From Microstegium vimineum (lineage: Eukaryota > Streptophyta > Magnoliopsida > Poales > Poaceae): DNA of 64,000 nucleotides. The translations under genes and the position numbers were made by a program. How positions within the stretch are numbered: the stretch's first letter is position 1; every line of letters begins with the position of its first letter. The notes under the pieces are model-generated. The model did not search any database. It saw only the letters and a program-made list of their open reading frames with translations, and was not told the DNA's origin. Location of the stretch: positions 9,958,179 to 10,022,178 of the forward strand of contig CM039120.1 in the NCBI GenBank assembly GCA_022036555.1, given 5' to 3'. Shown piece after piece: positions 1 through 10,645 of this stretch.

Positions 1-561
1 AACGGTCAGGTCGAGCATGCCAATGGTATGGTTTTGCAAGGCCAAGCCAAGGATCTTTGATCGGCTGAATAGGCATGGCAGGAGATGGGTCGATGAGCTG
101 CCCGCTGTGCTATGGAGTCTCCGAACGACACCAAGTCGAGCCACGGGATTCTCTCCGTTCTTCTTGGTCTATGGGTCCGAGGCCGTCCTCCCCACCGACC
201 TCGAGTACGGGTCCCTCGACTGAAAGCCTACAGCGAGCAAGCCAACACGGTAGCCCGAGAGGACTCCCTCGACCAGCTCGAGGAAGCCCGTGACATGGCC
301 CTCTTCAAGTCGGCACAGTACCAGCAGACGTTGTGGCGCTACCACGACAAAAACGTGCGCAAAAGGGACCTCAACGTCGGCGACCTCGTTCTGCGCCGTC
401 GACAAAGCAACAAGGGGCGTCACAAGTTGACGCCACCGTGGGAGGGACCCTTCATCGTGGCAGAGGTGCTGAAGCCTGGCACTTACAAGCTGAAGAACGA
501 GAAGGGCGAGATCTTCACCAACGCGTGGAACATCGAACAGCTACGTCGCTTCTATCCCTGA
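1..561 (+). pseudogene. Ty3/gypsy polyprotein C-terminus (integrase), frameshifted
   Basis: This is the end of a gypsy polyprotein. The reading starts in frame 1 with NGQVEHANG, the C-terminal part of the integrase core. Between about 45 and 55 it shifts to frame 2, giving RWVDELPAVLWSLRTTPSRA and a VYGSEAVLP segment. Near 215-225 it returns to frame 1 and ends with the GPF-type integrase tail (PPWEGPFIVAEVLKPGTYKL) and NIEQLRRFYP at 561. Two frameshifts within about 180 bp mean it cannot make integrase. In the intact family this protein inserts element cDNA in the nucleus. Family identity is clear; the exact subfamily is inferred from the downstream antisense gene. Confidence 0.9.
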
Positions 562-648
562 GGCCTTGTACATTTTCGCATTTATGTACAAATCCTCGAA
601 TGAATAAAATGATCTCGAAACACATTTCACATTCGTTCGTAGCTCAAA

Positions 649-1372
649 GGTAGCCTCGACTTTGCCTCGGGAAAGTCGAGCTCCCCTCGGGGGCTAACAG
701 GGGGGCACCCCCCTCCTAAGTCCTCGAAAAACTCAAAATGTTTTTTCGAAACCCGACTCTCCCTCTCGACCTTTGCCTTGAGTACACTTCATAACTAAGT
801 AAAGGCGCCTCGAACTCCCTAAAGGTCGAGGGTGTCGTCGAGCCAGGAACTCTCCTACGCCCCAGGGCTATAGTATCCCCGCTCGCCACCCCCCTTCCAG
901 GGATACGACCGTGCGTCGAACACTTAGTTCCCAAGGGTCGACTCAGGCAAAGAAAAGCAGAGAGAGCTCGAGAAGTAGAAATAACGAGACACACCCGTCT
1001 ACGGCACTAAGGTAGCCTCGACTTTGCCCCAGCAAACTCGAGCCTCCCTCGGGGGCTAACAGGGGGGGCACCCCCCTCCTAAGTCCCCGAAAAAACTCGA
1101 ACGTTTTTTCGAAACTCGGCTTTCCCTCTCGTTCTTTCCCTCGAGTACGCTTCATAACTAAGTAAAGGCGCCTCGAACTCCTTAAGGGTCGAGGGTGTCG
1201 TCGAGCCAGGGACTCACCTACGCCGTAGGGCTACGGTATCCCCGCTCGCCACCCCCCTTCCAAGGATACGAGCGTGCGTCGAACACTCAGTTCACAAGCG
1301 TCGACTCAGGCAAAGAAAAGCAGGGAGAGCTCGAAAAGCAAAAATAACTATGTGCATCTCGATCAAAATGCA
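649..1372. repeat. Tandem duplication, 362-bp period, in gypsy 3' untranslated region
   Basis: The sequence beginning GGTAGCCTCGACTTTG at 649 recurs at 1011, and both copies run in register through TCCTAAGTCC, CTTCATAACTAAGTAAAGG, the GTCGAGGGTGTCGTCGAGCC segment and the AGAGAGCTCGA end. Copies differ by scattered substitutions and small indels. The unit is non-coding and rich in TCGAG. It lies between the pol stop codon at 561 and the 3' end of the antisense gene at 1586. Confidence 0.85.
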
Positions 1373-1585
1373 TTATACACAAGAAGCCCTCGGGGGCTCG
1401 GCATTGTATCAGTACAAAAGCCTAACTATTACATGGACCTTCCTGTCCAGATATGGCTCGCAGGCCCGGGACTACTCATCGAGGGGGTCGCCGTCCTCAA
1501 GAAGCAATGCAGGAAGTTGGGCATCACCCGTCGGCCACATCGGAAGGTGAAAAGTCTGCAAAAATTCACCGACACCTTCCGAGGG

Positions 1586-4500
1586 CTACTCGGTGCCATC
1601 TCCGTCCGCCGAGGGGATCACCTCGGGCTCGAAGAGCTTCGCCAGCTCACCTCCGGGCACCTCCGCGAGATCCATCAACTCCTGGCACCTCGCGTCGTTC
1701 TCTTCCTCGGTCAGCCTCGGGTCGGTGGTGAACCCGTCGACAACAAGGTTGAGGTCCACATTGTAGACCGAGTTGACGACCGTGAGGGCCCACTTCACGC
1801 CCACATGCAGGGCGGCACGGACGTGCTCCGTCACCTCCTGCGTCATGGAGTAGAAGCGGCGCAGCAGGGAGTCCCCTCGAGCGTCACCCTCGACCTCCGG
1901 CTCCGGCTTGACCGAGAGGTCGTCGCAGAAGGTGTTGATGACGTCCGTGAGCCTCACGTTGAGGTTCGCCTCGGTCCCGAGGAGGCCCTGAAGATTGTTC
2001 AGGTCCTCGTGGGCGCGGGCCTTATCTGTCGCAAGCTCTGCCAAAACAAGCACACAACACGGTCAAAACCCAAAAGAGCAGGAAGAGGGTCGAGGCAGGG
2101 CAGATTCTGCAACACTCTCGAAACACTCACCTTGGGCATGCGCGTCCAGGGTGGCGTAGGCCTGCTCGGTCTCCTTGAGCTGGCGACGGACGTCGATAAG
2201 GTCGGAGGCCTGACTCCTGACCTTGGCCTCAAGGCCCTCGATGGTTTTACCTGCGTCATCGAGGGCCCTCTTCTGGTTCATCGCCACCATGCCCAGGGAG
2301 GTCGCGCGGGTCCGCACCTTCTCCTCCGAGGCGGCTAGCGTGTCGCGCTAGCGGGAGACGGCGTCGAGGTCTCCCCGGAGCCCTCGGATGCCCTCCGTCG
2401 CCCGGGCCAGCTCCTCCTTCAGCCGGACGGCTTCCTCCTCGGCCTTGCGCTTGGCTTCGAGGGCAGCGTCCCGTTCTCGCCCAACCGTGACGGTCGATTG
2501 AAGGGCGATGTCGAGCCTCGACTGCGCTGTCTGCAAGGCCGTCCAGGCACCCTTTTGCAGGGCCTCGAAGCCGGCCATCGCGTGGGCAATTTTCGACTCG
2601 GCATCCTCCCGGACGGCTGCCATCTCGGCTCTCGCCCGGGCGACCTCGCCCTCCGCCCTATCCAGCGAGACACGAAGGGCCGGGAGTTGCTCGTGCGATC
2701 GGAGGATAAACTAGGACTTCTCATACGACCTCGTCCGCAGTTCCTGACGAGGGTAAAAATGAAGATCATCAGAAAGGAACAGTCAGGCAACCCAAGCAAA
2801 ATCCGAGGGAAGACGAGACCCACCTCTATACCCCGACATATGTCCACGGCGGCAACCTCCGCGGCGCGGCGCACCGAGTGCTCGAACCAGGCCCGATACT
2901 CCTCCAGGTACTCCCACGTGTGGAGCTCGGCCTGGTCATCGAGCTCGAGGAGAGTTCGCCCGGGGTCGCGAGGGTCGTCCAGCTCCAGGACCTCCTGCCC
3001 CCAGAACGCGCTACGGAGGGCGATCCTCTCTTGGACTCCCCGCGAGGATGTCGACGGCTCCGCCGACCCATCTCCCCCGGCCAGAGGGAGTCCCGGCCGG
3101 CGAAACGACCCTACGTGGGGAAAGACGCGAAGAAATCAGTACTTGGCATCACAGACCCGCTACGGCTCGGGTAAGTCGGAGCACAACTTACCTCGAGACG
3201 ACGGCCCCCCCAGCCTCGAGGGGAGGCCGAGCCACCTCCGGTTCCGCCCGAGGGACCGCGACGGTGGTCGTCTCCGCCGAGCCCACCAGCTCGGCCACCA
3301 TCTCGTCCACTTCGTCGCGGGTGGACTCCATCAACATCCCGCCCTGCGCCGGCGCGGGCGTCACCTCGGGCCGCTCGACCCGACCCCCCGCCTCGAGCTC
3401 CGGCGTCGTCGAAGGGCCCTCAGACGCGGCGGCTGTCGTGCCCTCGCGCTCGAGTCGGAGTCGAGCCTCCAGCAAGGCTAGGCCCTCGGGCCACCGCCCC
3501 GGTGTTGGGTGAGCCGAAGCCTCCCCCTCGTTCACGGGGGCCTGGGACCCGACCACCTCCACCTCCTCGGCCACAACCGCCGTTGACGAAAGCCCCGCGC
3601 CCCCCGGGGCGACGGGCGCGTCTCCTTCCGACGGCCCCGCAGGCGCCGCGACCGTCGCTTCGGCGACCCCCGCTGCCTCGGTGGCCCTCGTGGGCGTGGC
3701 AGACGGGCCCGTCTCCTCTGCCAGTGGGACGGATGCCAAGGCACCCTGCGTCGTCCCCAGCTCCATCGCCTCCCGGGCCGTGGCTGCCCGTGCTGCCTCG
3801 GGGGTGAGCGTCGAAGAGGGCGGAGCAGCGGGACCGGCCTCGGCGGCCGCCCCGACGGCAGTCCCCACCTTCAATTTCTTGGCGGGGGCGAAGGACGCGT
3901 CTCCCTGCGGGCGCTTCGACCTGAAAAAGAAACCCGTGCGCAGCGATGAGCACAGGTCATTATCAACAAAGAGAAAAATACGAACAACACCCTCGAAGGC
4001 GACTTACCCCCTCAGGACCCGGCGTTTCTGCCCGGCGACCGTCGGGCTGGTCGAACTCTTGAACACCACCGCCCGGGGGGCGGGGGTCGAGGTGGCCCTC
4101 GGCACCGTCTCCTGGGCAGGGGCCGATGGCGCCACCGTCGTCCCCTTGCTGGTCTCCTCTTGCGCCGACGGGCCCGACGCCCGTGCGCTTGACGCGGCAG
4201 ACGCCGAGGGCTCGCTCGTTCGACCCCCCGACGGGGATCGCGATGACTGCCCGCGCGTCTGCCACGGCACTTCTTCCCGAGAAGCCACGGGGCGCTCCCC
4301 CCGTGGCTCAGCCTCGACGGTAGGGGCCGACCTCGAGGTCGACCTCTCCCCTCCTCCGGTTCCGACGGGCGCCTGTTCAGGCGCCGTCTGTTCCTCCTCG
4401 CTCCAGTTCACCTCCTCGTCCTCCTCCTCCTCCTCCTCCTCCTCTTCCGAGGGCGATAACTCCTCAGGGAGGCCCTCCCGCCTTTGTCAGGCCCGACGCT

Positions 4501-5648
4501 GTTCTCTCGCCTCTTTCTCCCGGGCCCTCTTAGCCGTGTCCTCCTTGGCTTTGTCCTTGTCCGCCTTCTGCTTCTCCGCCTGGAGGCGCCTCGCCTACTT
4601 CCCGGCCTGGTCCCCCTTCACCGGCGGGGGCGAGGGCCGGAAGGAGACGTTCCCCTGCGGAACGCGAGGCAGTCAGAACGCAGGCAAAAGAGACAGAAAA
4701 GGCAAACACGAGGACTCTAACAAGAGGAGAGGACCTTACCAGCTCGAAGAAGCCCTCGTCCGGTTTCATGGGGATCTTCGCGATGTTCTTGACGGGGAAC
4801 GAGCCCGCGAAGAAGCAGCGGACGCGGCGGACCACCCTATCTGGGGCCAGTTTGTCTTCGGCGAGGCGACAGCTCGAGAGGTCGACCCCCGGACCCATCT
4901 CGTCGATGCGGAGGGGTCGAGCCATCAGTGGCACGACCCGCCGCCGGTGGAACGCCGACGCGGCGATCTCTGCCGTGAGTCCCTCCTCCTTCAGACGCCT
5001 GACCGCGTCCAGCAGGTTGTTGATGCGGTGCTGCTTGCTCACCACGACGCCGTACTTCCAGCGGTCTGGCTGCGCGTCGATCGTCCTCCCGGTGTACGCC
5101 GGGAACAGGTTGTCGTCGTTCCACAGGTAGAACCACCCGGAGTGCCATCCGGAGTGGCTCGACGACAATTTCCCCGGGATCCAGCACTCCGTCCGCTTGA
5201 TGGAGATGCAGCAACACCCGGCCCTGACCATCCTGCGGCTACCCTTGCCGACCGATGCATGGAAGATGTCCGCCTTGAAGAGGTGGAGCCACAACTCCCA
5301 GTGGGGCTCCATCCCGAGGTAGCCTTCGCACACCGCGGCGAAGACCGCCGCCTGGCAGACGCCATTGGGGGTCAGGTGTTGGAGCTCCACGCCGTAGTGA
5401 TGGAGAAGTGCGCACAGAAAGCGGCTGGGCGGGGCGCCTAGTCCCGCCCGATGGAAGATCTCGAAGCTCACTACGTACCCCTCCGGCGGTTTGGGCTCGG
5501 CATGGTCCGGCGATGGCAGCACCCACTCCGGTCGCTCCGCCGAGGTGACAGGCCGGAGGAGGCCGCTCTCCACCAAGCCCATCAGGCGTGAGGCGGTCAC
5601 CGAGGACGCGGGCCAGTCATCGGGGCCGACGAGGCTAAACTTGGCCAT
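1586..5648 (-). pseudogene. Antisense spliced gene of Tat-type gypsy element (putative gypsy-type transposon domain, Transposase_28-like)
   Basis: Six exons can be traced by ORF continuity and GT-AG borders: 5648-4740, 4654-4008, 3920-3192, 3110-2824, 2743-2131 and 2037-1586, about 1,210 codons. Exon 1 (303 codons) carries the domain annotated in plants as putative gypsy-type transposon (Pfam Transposase_28); the FEIFHRAGLGAPPSRFLCAL and GVELQHLTPNG segments and the EPHWELWLHLF motif are typical. Exon 2 has an acidic poly-Glu run encoded by the CCT repeat near 4416-4447. Exon 3 is Ala/Pro/Glu-rich, and exons 5-6 are predicted coiled coil. Decay: stops in exon 2 (after DQAGK and after EQRRA) and in exon 5 (after SYEKS and AVSR), plus a likely frameshift near 3040 in exon 4. 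The biochemical role of this family is unknown to me. Confidence 0.8.
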
Positions 5649-5850
5649 GGGATTGAGGATGATGGTGCGCTCGGGCTCAGGGGCGCAAGGTACATTCCCT
5701 ATCTCCCTTCTCTTTCTCTCTCTCGCTTGCGTAGAGTTCCGGCTCGCGGGACGCCTAAGGCAATGGTGGGGAGAAGGAGGCAGGGAAGACGAAGGCGAGG
5801 AGGCAAGGAAGGCAAGTGTGTGGAAAGAACACCCGACTCCTCACCTTCGC

Positions 5851-5858
5851 TACTTATA
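5851..5858 (-). promoter_or_regulatory. Candidate TATA box of the antisense gene
   Basis: The reverse strand reads TATAAGTA here, about 200 bp upstream of the antisense gene's ATG at 5648. Spacing fits a promoter plus a short 5' UTR. No transcript evidence is available. Confidence 0.45.
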
Positions 5859-6079
5859 CACGGGAGGCCAACGGACGAATCTGGCGAAACAGGCAAGAGA
5901 ATCTTTGCATTTAATGCGCCTGTACTCCCCTTCCTCGTATTCCTCCTAGATAAGGCATTCCGTCCCATCGTCGGGCTCCGCGCCGCACTCTGCCCTCCAA
6001 CCACCACTGTTGCGCCGAACGGACATCGCCTAAAAAGGCGCGCGGCCGGAAGCGTTATCTTCGGAGGTAAGGAATCTTG

Positions 6080-7255
6080 AGGCAGCAAGAGCTGGCCCTC
6101 GAAAGAGGGTTCGACAGCTACCCTCGAGTATCCGAGGGCAGAAATGACCTCGGGTTAGGACTTCGGTCCACCCCCAAAATCTCGAGGGGACAAAGGCCGA
6201 CTCACGAACGGGCTCGATAGCCCCCCTCGAGTACCCGAGGTCGGAGGAGACCTCGGGTCGTCGACCCCAGTTCACTCCACAGCCTCGAAGGGACAAAGGC
6301 TGGCCCCTTCGTGGGGTTCGACAGTCTCCCTCGAGCGCTCCAGCCCGAGGGGCAAAGAACACAGGTATGTCCCCAAGTTCAATATAATTACCCATTCTTC
6401 CCCCTCGGCGTTCCACAAGGCAGGACTCCTCCTCCTGAGGATAGCGTCGGATGACGAACCATCCGTCAAATCTTGAGGGAGCGAAGGCTGGCCCTTACAT
6501 AGGCTCGACAGCCGCCCTCGAGTACCTGAGGTCAGGAAGGACCCATGGTTAACGGACTCCGGTCCACCCCCAAATCTTGAGGGAGCGAAGGCTGGCTCCA
6601 CGAACGAAATTCGACAGCCGCCCTCGAGTACGCGAGTCAGGGATGTCCCGGGGAGGCCAGGCGCGTGCCCCTAGCTCGAGAACGAACTCTCGAGGCTCCC
6701 TGGGACATATCTGAGGCATAACCTAGGAATACCTAAGGATCCCTCCGCTGGGAGGCATCGAGCCACCAACTCCTATCGAATGGGGTTGGCACCTTGGTAA
6801 TCCACATGGTCGTGCTTAGTAAGCCGTACGGCTTACTTAAAAATGAGAACGCCTCTAGGCCACTAGTCGACCCCTATCGAATGGGGCACGTGTTCTCACT
6901 CGGATTTTTACCCGTACTGGGCACCATTTCTAATGGACTCATGCCCGAGAACAGCTCACCGAAGACTTCGGGCTCGTCCTAACGAGGATAGCACGATGCT
7001 CTTCACCCCACAATCCGAACGCAAGGATCCGTGGGAAGGATGCTATGAGGTAGTGAAGGCCTAGCCGTTCGAGGGCTCGAGGGCCCGACTACGCACAACA
7101 CCCCTCGACGAAAGAGGGTCAAAAAAACTCGTGACCTGGCAGACAGAGTCGACCTCTCGGGCGGGGCGCTCTGACTCCAGTTGTGCTCGAGGGAGTGAAG
7201 GCTGGCCCTCGGTAGGGTTCGACAGCCGCCCTCGAACACTTCTCTTTTCAGGGAA
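6080..7255. repeat. Degenerate ~105-bp repeat block, gypsy 3' region (probably includes 3' LTR sequence)
   Basis: A unit with the motifs GAAGGCTGGCCC, TCGACAGCCGCCCTCGAGTA and CGAGGTC recurs near 6090, 6196, 6297, 6485, 6588 and 7197. The first five copies are loosely spaced by about 100-190 bp, and the last is separated by about 600 bp of single-copy sequence. No ORF is supported. I could not locate a TG...CA border, so whether these units are 3' UTR or LTR is open. Confidence 0.6.
6818..6837. repeat. Perfect 20-bp palindrome
   Basis: AGTAAGCCGT is followed immediately by its exact reverse complement. It sits between two copies of CCTATCGAATGGGG (near 6773 and 6873) in the gypsy 3' region. 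Its role is unknown. Confidence 0.8.
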
Positions 7256-7310
7256 AGGAATGGAATCGACCCCTCGACAGGGTGCCACGCCTCCAGGTAT
7301 CCTTAAAAAA

Positions 7311-8693
7311 AGAGAGGACACTCAACGACACGCGCAATCCACTAGAGTTACCTTTGCAATCTCCCGCGGGGAAGGCACAAGAACCCCTCACAATCACCAC
7401 TTGTGGTCGACGAAGCACAATCACCAAGCTTCTCGAATCCACACCGCTTGCTCCAAACCGTCTAGGTGATGGCAATCACCAAGAGTAACAACAATCACAA
7501 CAGCTATATCAACTCCCAAGTGCCACTAGGATGAAACAATCATGCAATGCACTTGATCAATTTATTCTCTCAAATGGATGAACAATCACCTAAGAGATGA
7601 GTGGGAGTGTGTGTGTTTTGCTCACAATAGTATGCAATAGCCAAATGTCCAAGAGAGACTCCTTGAACCAGCCACACACCCTTAAATAGCCTCCTCAAAG
7701 AAACTAGCCGTTTTCACTTTTGGAGCTGCTGAAACATAACCACCGGACCTCTTTTAGTCACCACCGTCAGACTATAGCAGGTGGTCCGGAGCTTTGAAAT
7801 TCGACCGTTGGCGCGCTAAAACAGCCATCGTCGGACCACTCGCCTTGGTCCGACACTTTGGCCTCAGCCAAAGTCTGAATCCAGTAGGCATACAACCTTC
7901 GGACCTCAGCACCGAACTGGTCCACCGGACCATGCTGACTGGTCCGGAGCCTCCACCGAGCCTTGATCATTTCATGCAGAGAGTACCCGAGCTCCGGACC
8001 TCTCCGTCGGACCTCACCACCGGACCATGCAGACTGGTCTGGAGGTCCCTTTGACTCCGGCTCTTCTGTTGACTGAGCAACCGGACCACTCGTCTATGGT
8101 CCGGTGCTTCATTTCACCTCTGGCCCGGAGCTTCACTGCCTGGACTCCAGTGCTGGGAATAGCCATCGGACCACTCGCCTTGGTCCGGTGCTCCTATGCA
8201 TACTGGTCTGGTGCCTCTGTCTTGTGCTGAATTCTTTCTTCTTTGCTTGCCTTGTTCACATGTGCCATCACCAAGTGTTTCACTGACTTGTGCATATGTG
8301 TGGCATATTTTAACAAGTTTTACAAGGGTTTCTCATTAGGTTTTAGATGCAATGCATGTAATGAACTCCTAATGGCACTTGATAGGTGTAACCACTAACA
8401 ATTTTCCCCTATTAATAGTATGGTTACCTACCCTAAATGTGATCACACCCACTAGGTGTCTTGATCACTAAAATGGAAATCCCTAGTTATACCTTTGCCT
8501 TGAATAGCTTAGGGTTTCCTCCTTCTTCCTTCATTTGCAAGTGTGAGCTCTTGTTGGCTTTTCTCCTTAGCCTCCACCTTGCTCCATCACTTGTCTCCTT
8601 CATCTTCTCCAAGTGTACTTAACCTACTCACACACTTAGAGCTAGGTTAGTACTTAGGTTTCATCAATTACCCAAAACAATAGAGATATTTCA
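7311..8693 (-). repeat. Copia element 1, 3' LTR (truncated)
   Basis: This segment matches 16670-18042 almost base for base. The outer start, read on the reverse strand, is TGAAATATCTCTATTG directly after the polypurine tract. Homology stops at 7310/7311, where the intact LTR would continue for about 470 bp more, so the distal end was deleted or replaced at the gypsy junction. A reverse-strand CTATTTAAGG TATA-like box lies at 7680-7689. The middle is rich in GGTCCGGAGC and GGACCACTCG motifs. Confidence 0.93.
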
Positions 8694-8707
8694 ATCTCCC
8701 CCTTTTT
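8694..8707 (-). promoter_or_regulatory. Polypurine tract of copia element 1
   Basis: The reverse strand reads CAAAAAGGGGGAGAT immediately before the LTR start TGAAAT. This is the plus-strand primer site and fixes element orientation. Confidence 0.9.
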
Positions 8708-9888
8708 GGTAATTGATGACAACCCATATAAAATGATATGAAATATGATTATGATTTCAACCCGAAATGATTGATACCACTTGAAGATATTATCAAGGAT
8801 AAAAGGAAGGTGGTCAATCATTTCTAAGTTGGTTTGTTAGTGTTAACTCCCCCTACATGTGTGCACTACTATGAGTAAAAATCAAGCTTTGCACACATGC
8901 TTAGATAGAACTTTTGGAGGGGTGAACAACTAGCAAACTATGACATGATGTTAAGGTTTTAAGAGTAAACCTTTGAAGCGTGATACCAATTGAAGTGCAC
9001 CTTTCATTTTACCCTTAGCAACATGGGTAGCTCGATACCAATTGGAAACTATACAAAATAACCAAGGGGGGATATCTAGCTAACTTCCTATGCATGCTAG
9101 TGATCAATTCATCAATCAAGATTACAACTAGTCATGCACCACACAAGCAAGAAACTACTTGAAAAAGTACTATAACTTCAATGCAAGCAAGCATATGAGT
9201 GAATGCACATTCAAATGCAACAAATTGTTCATAGGCTTGCTCCCTCTACTTGTGTGCTCAAGTTTTAATGTTTTCATTTTTTCCAAAATCTTATTTCTCC
9301 CCTTATTTCTAGATTCCACTTGTTTATTTTCTCTTATCATGTTTCTCATTTTAAACAATTCTCCCCCATACAATTTTCTCTTTACTACTATCATTTTAAC
9401 ACAATTTCTCCCCCTTTGTCACACATTACCACAAAGGAAACCACTTGTAGTAACACGTATCACTTGAGGATACTTAGGAAGATTTGTTTGTCAAGTCAAA
9501 TTATAAAAGAGTGGGGTGAATTATCAATTTAAATGCAACCTAGATTACTTGTCCTAAATACTTAACACGGTTTAAACCATGGACAAGCTTCTTCACACAT
9601 CTTGCAATGGTTATCTTGGCCTTGTTGGTTAAGTACAAGAATAAGCATTCTAGACTAAACATGTGAGGTTGCAAGCTTATCAACATGTCATATGCCATCA
9701 CTAGATCAATCAACTCATAGAAACTATAGTGATGTCATATGTCCATAGAAATCATTTGATTTTCATGAATGAGCCTATCATGAGTGATGTCTATATGCTT
9801 CTACACAAGACTAGCAAAGGATGAATGCATATGTCAATCAATTGTACCTTGCTATGTTGGAGTAGAGGCATGTCATAGGTGGGGTGCA
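8708..9888 (-). other. Non-coding internal region between pol and 3' LTR of copia element 1
   Basis: AT-rich sequence of about 1.2 kb with no ORF resembling a protein domain. In SIRE-type elements this interval is where an extra or envelope-like frame can occur; copia element 2 has one at 55404-58159, but nothing comparable is visible here. Confidence 0.6.
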
Positions 9889-10584
9889 TCAACTCATGTT
9901 GGAGAAATCCAAGATGTTCAACTCATTCCTTAACTTGCAAAACTTCTTTTCATCAAGTGGCTTGGTGAATATGTCGGCTAATTGATCATCGGTGCCCACA
10001 TTGTCAATGAAAATGTCACCCTTTTGTTGATGATCTCTTATGAAGTGATGGCTCACATCTATGTGCTTTGTCCTTGAGTGTTGGACGGGGTTGTTGGTGA
10101 GCTTCACCGTACTTTCATTATCACAAAGCAATGGAACTTTCTTGAAGTGAATTCCATAGTCCTCCAAAGTGGCTTTCATCCACAATAGTTGTGCACAACA
10201 ACTCCCCGCACTAATGTATTCGGCTTTGGCGGTAGAGAGTGCCACACTATTTTGCTTCTTGGATGACCATGAGACTAGTGACCTTCCCAACATTTGACAT
10301 TTACCACTAGTGCTCTTTCTATCCACTTTGCAACCCGCATAGTCGGAGTCTGAATATCCAATCAATTCAAACCTTGACCCCTTTGGAAACCAAAGTCCAA
10401 CCTCTTGTGTATGTTTGAGATATCTCAATATTCTCTTTGTGGCTTTCAAATGACTCTCTCTAGGAGATGCTTGAAACCTTGCACACATGCATACACTAAA
10501 CATGACATCCGGTCTTGAAGCGGTCACATACTTCATCATATCTTTGATGTACTTGCCTTGACTCACAAATGTACCATTCTTCAT
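9889..10584 (-). pseudogene. Copia element 1 RNase H segment
   Basis: About 230 codons of the pol C-terminus. TASRPDVMFSVCMCARFQAS begins the connection region. GYSDSDYAGCKVDRKSTSG is the RNase H block with its acidic residues, and the ADIFTKPLDEKKFCKLRNEL end is diagnostic of copia. Upstream, QGKYIKDMMKYVTASRPD joins two points that in copia element 2 are separated by about 45 residues (the KKFKMEDCKPIKTPMPTNG segment), so an internal deletion of roughly 130 bp has occurred. In the intact family this domain removes template RNA during reverse transcription. Confidence 0.93.
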
Positions 10585-10645
10585 TTGCTTGATTTAAAGT
10601 CCAAGGAAGTAACTAAGTTCACCGATCATTGATATTTCAAATTCA

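Larger units (their letters stand above)
1..7310 (+). mobile_element. Ty3/gypsy (Tat-like) retrotransposon, 3' portion with antisense gene
   Basis: The left edge enters inside the integrase of a forward-oriented gypsy polyprotein that ends at 561. About 6.7 kb of further element sequence follows: a tandem duplication, a multi-exon gene on the opposite strand and a block of ~105-bp repeats. A long pol-to-3'LTR interval with an antisense ORF is known from Tat-lineage elements such as maize Grande, which is why I place it there. I could not fix the 3' LTR start. The right limit at 7310 is an abrupt junction with the truncated LTR of a copia element. The 5' LTR, gag and most of pol lie outside the window. 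Confidence 0.75.

Noticed and set aside
1274..2338. 354-codon forward ORF
   Set aside because: Opposite exons 5-6 of the antisense gene, low-complexity composition, no domain.
4416..4447. CCT microsatellite
   Set aside because: It is the coding sequence for the poly-Glu run of antisense exon 2, not an independent repeat feature.
3681..5441. 586-codon forward ORF
   Set aside because: Lies opposite exons 1-3 of the antisense gene. Its translation is Ser/Arg/Pro-rich and crosses the introns; GC-rich antisense shadow.
8018..8286. Forward ORFs in the copia-1 LTRs (also 17153-17635)
   Set aside because: LTR sequence; the same ORFs appear in both LTRs and have no domain.
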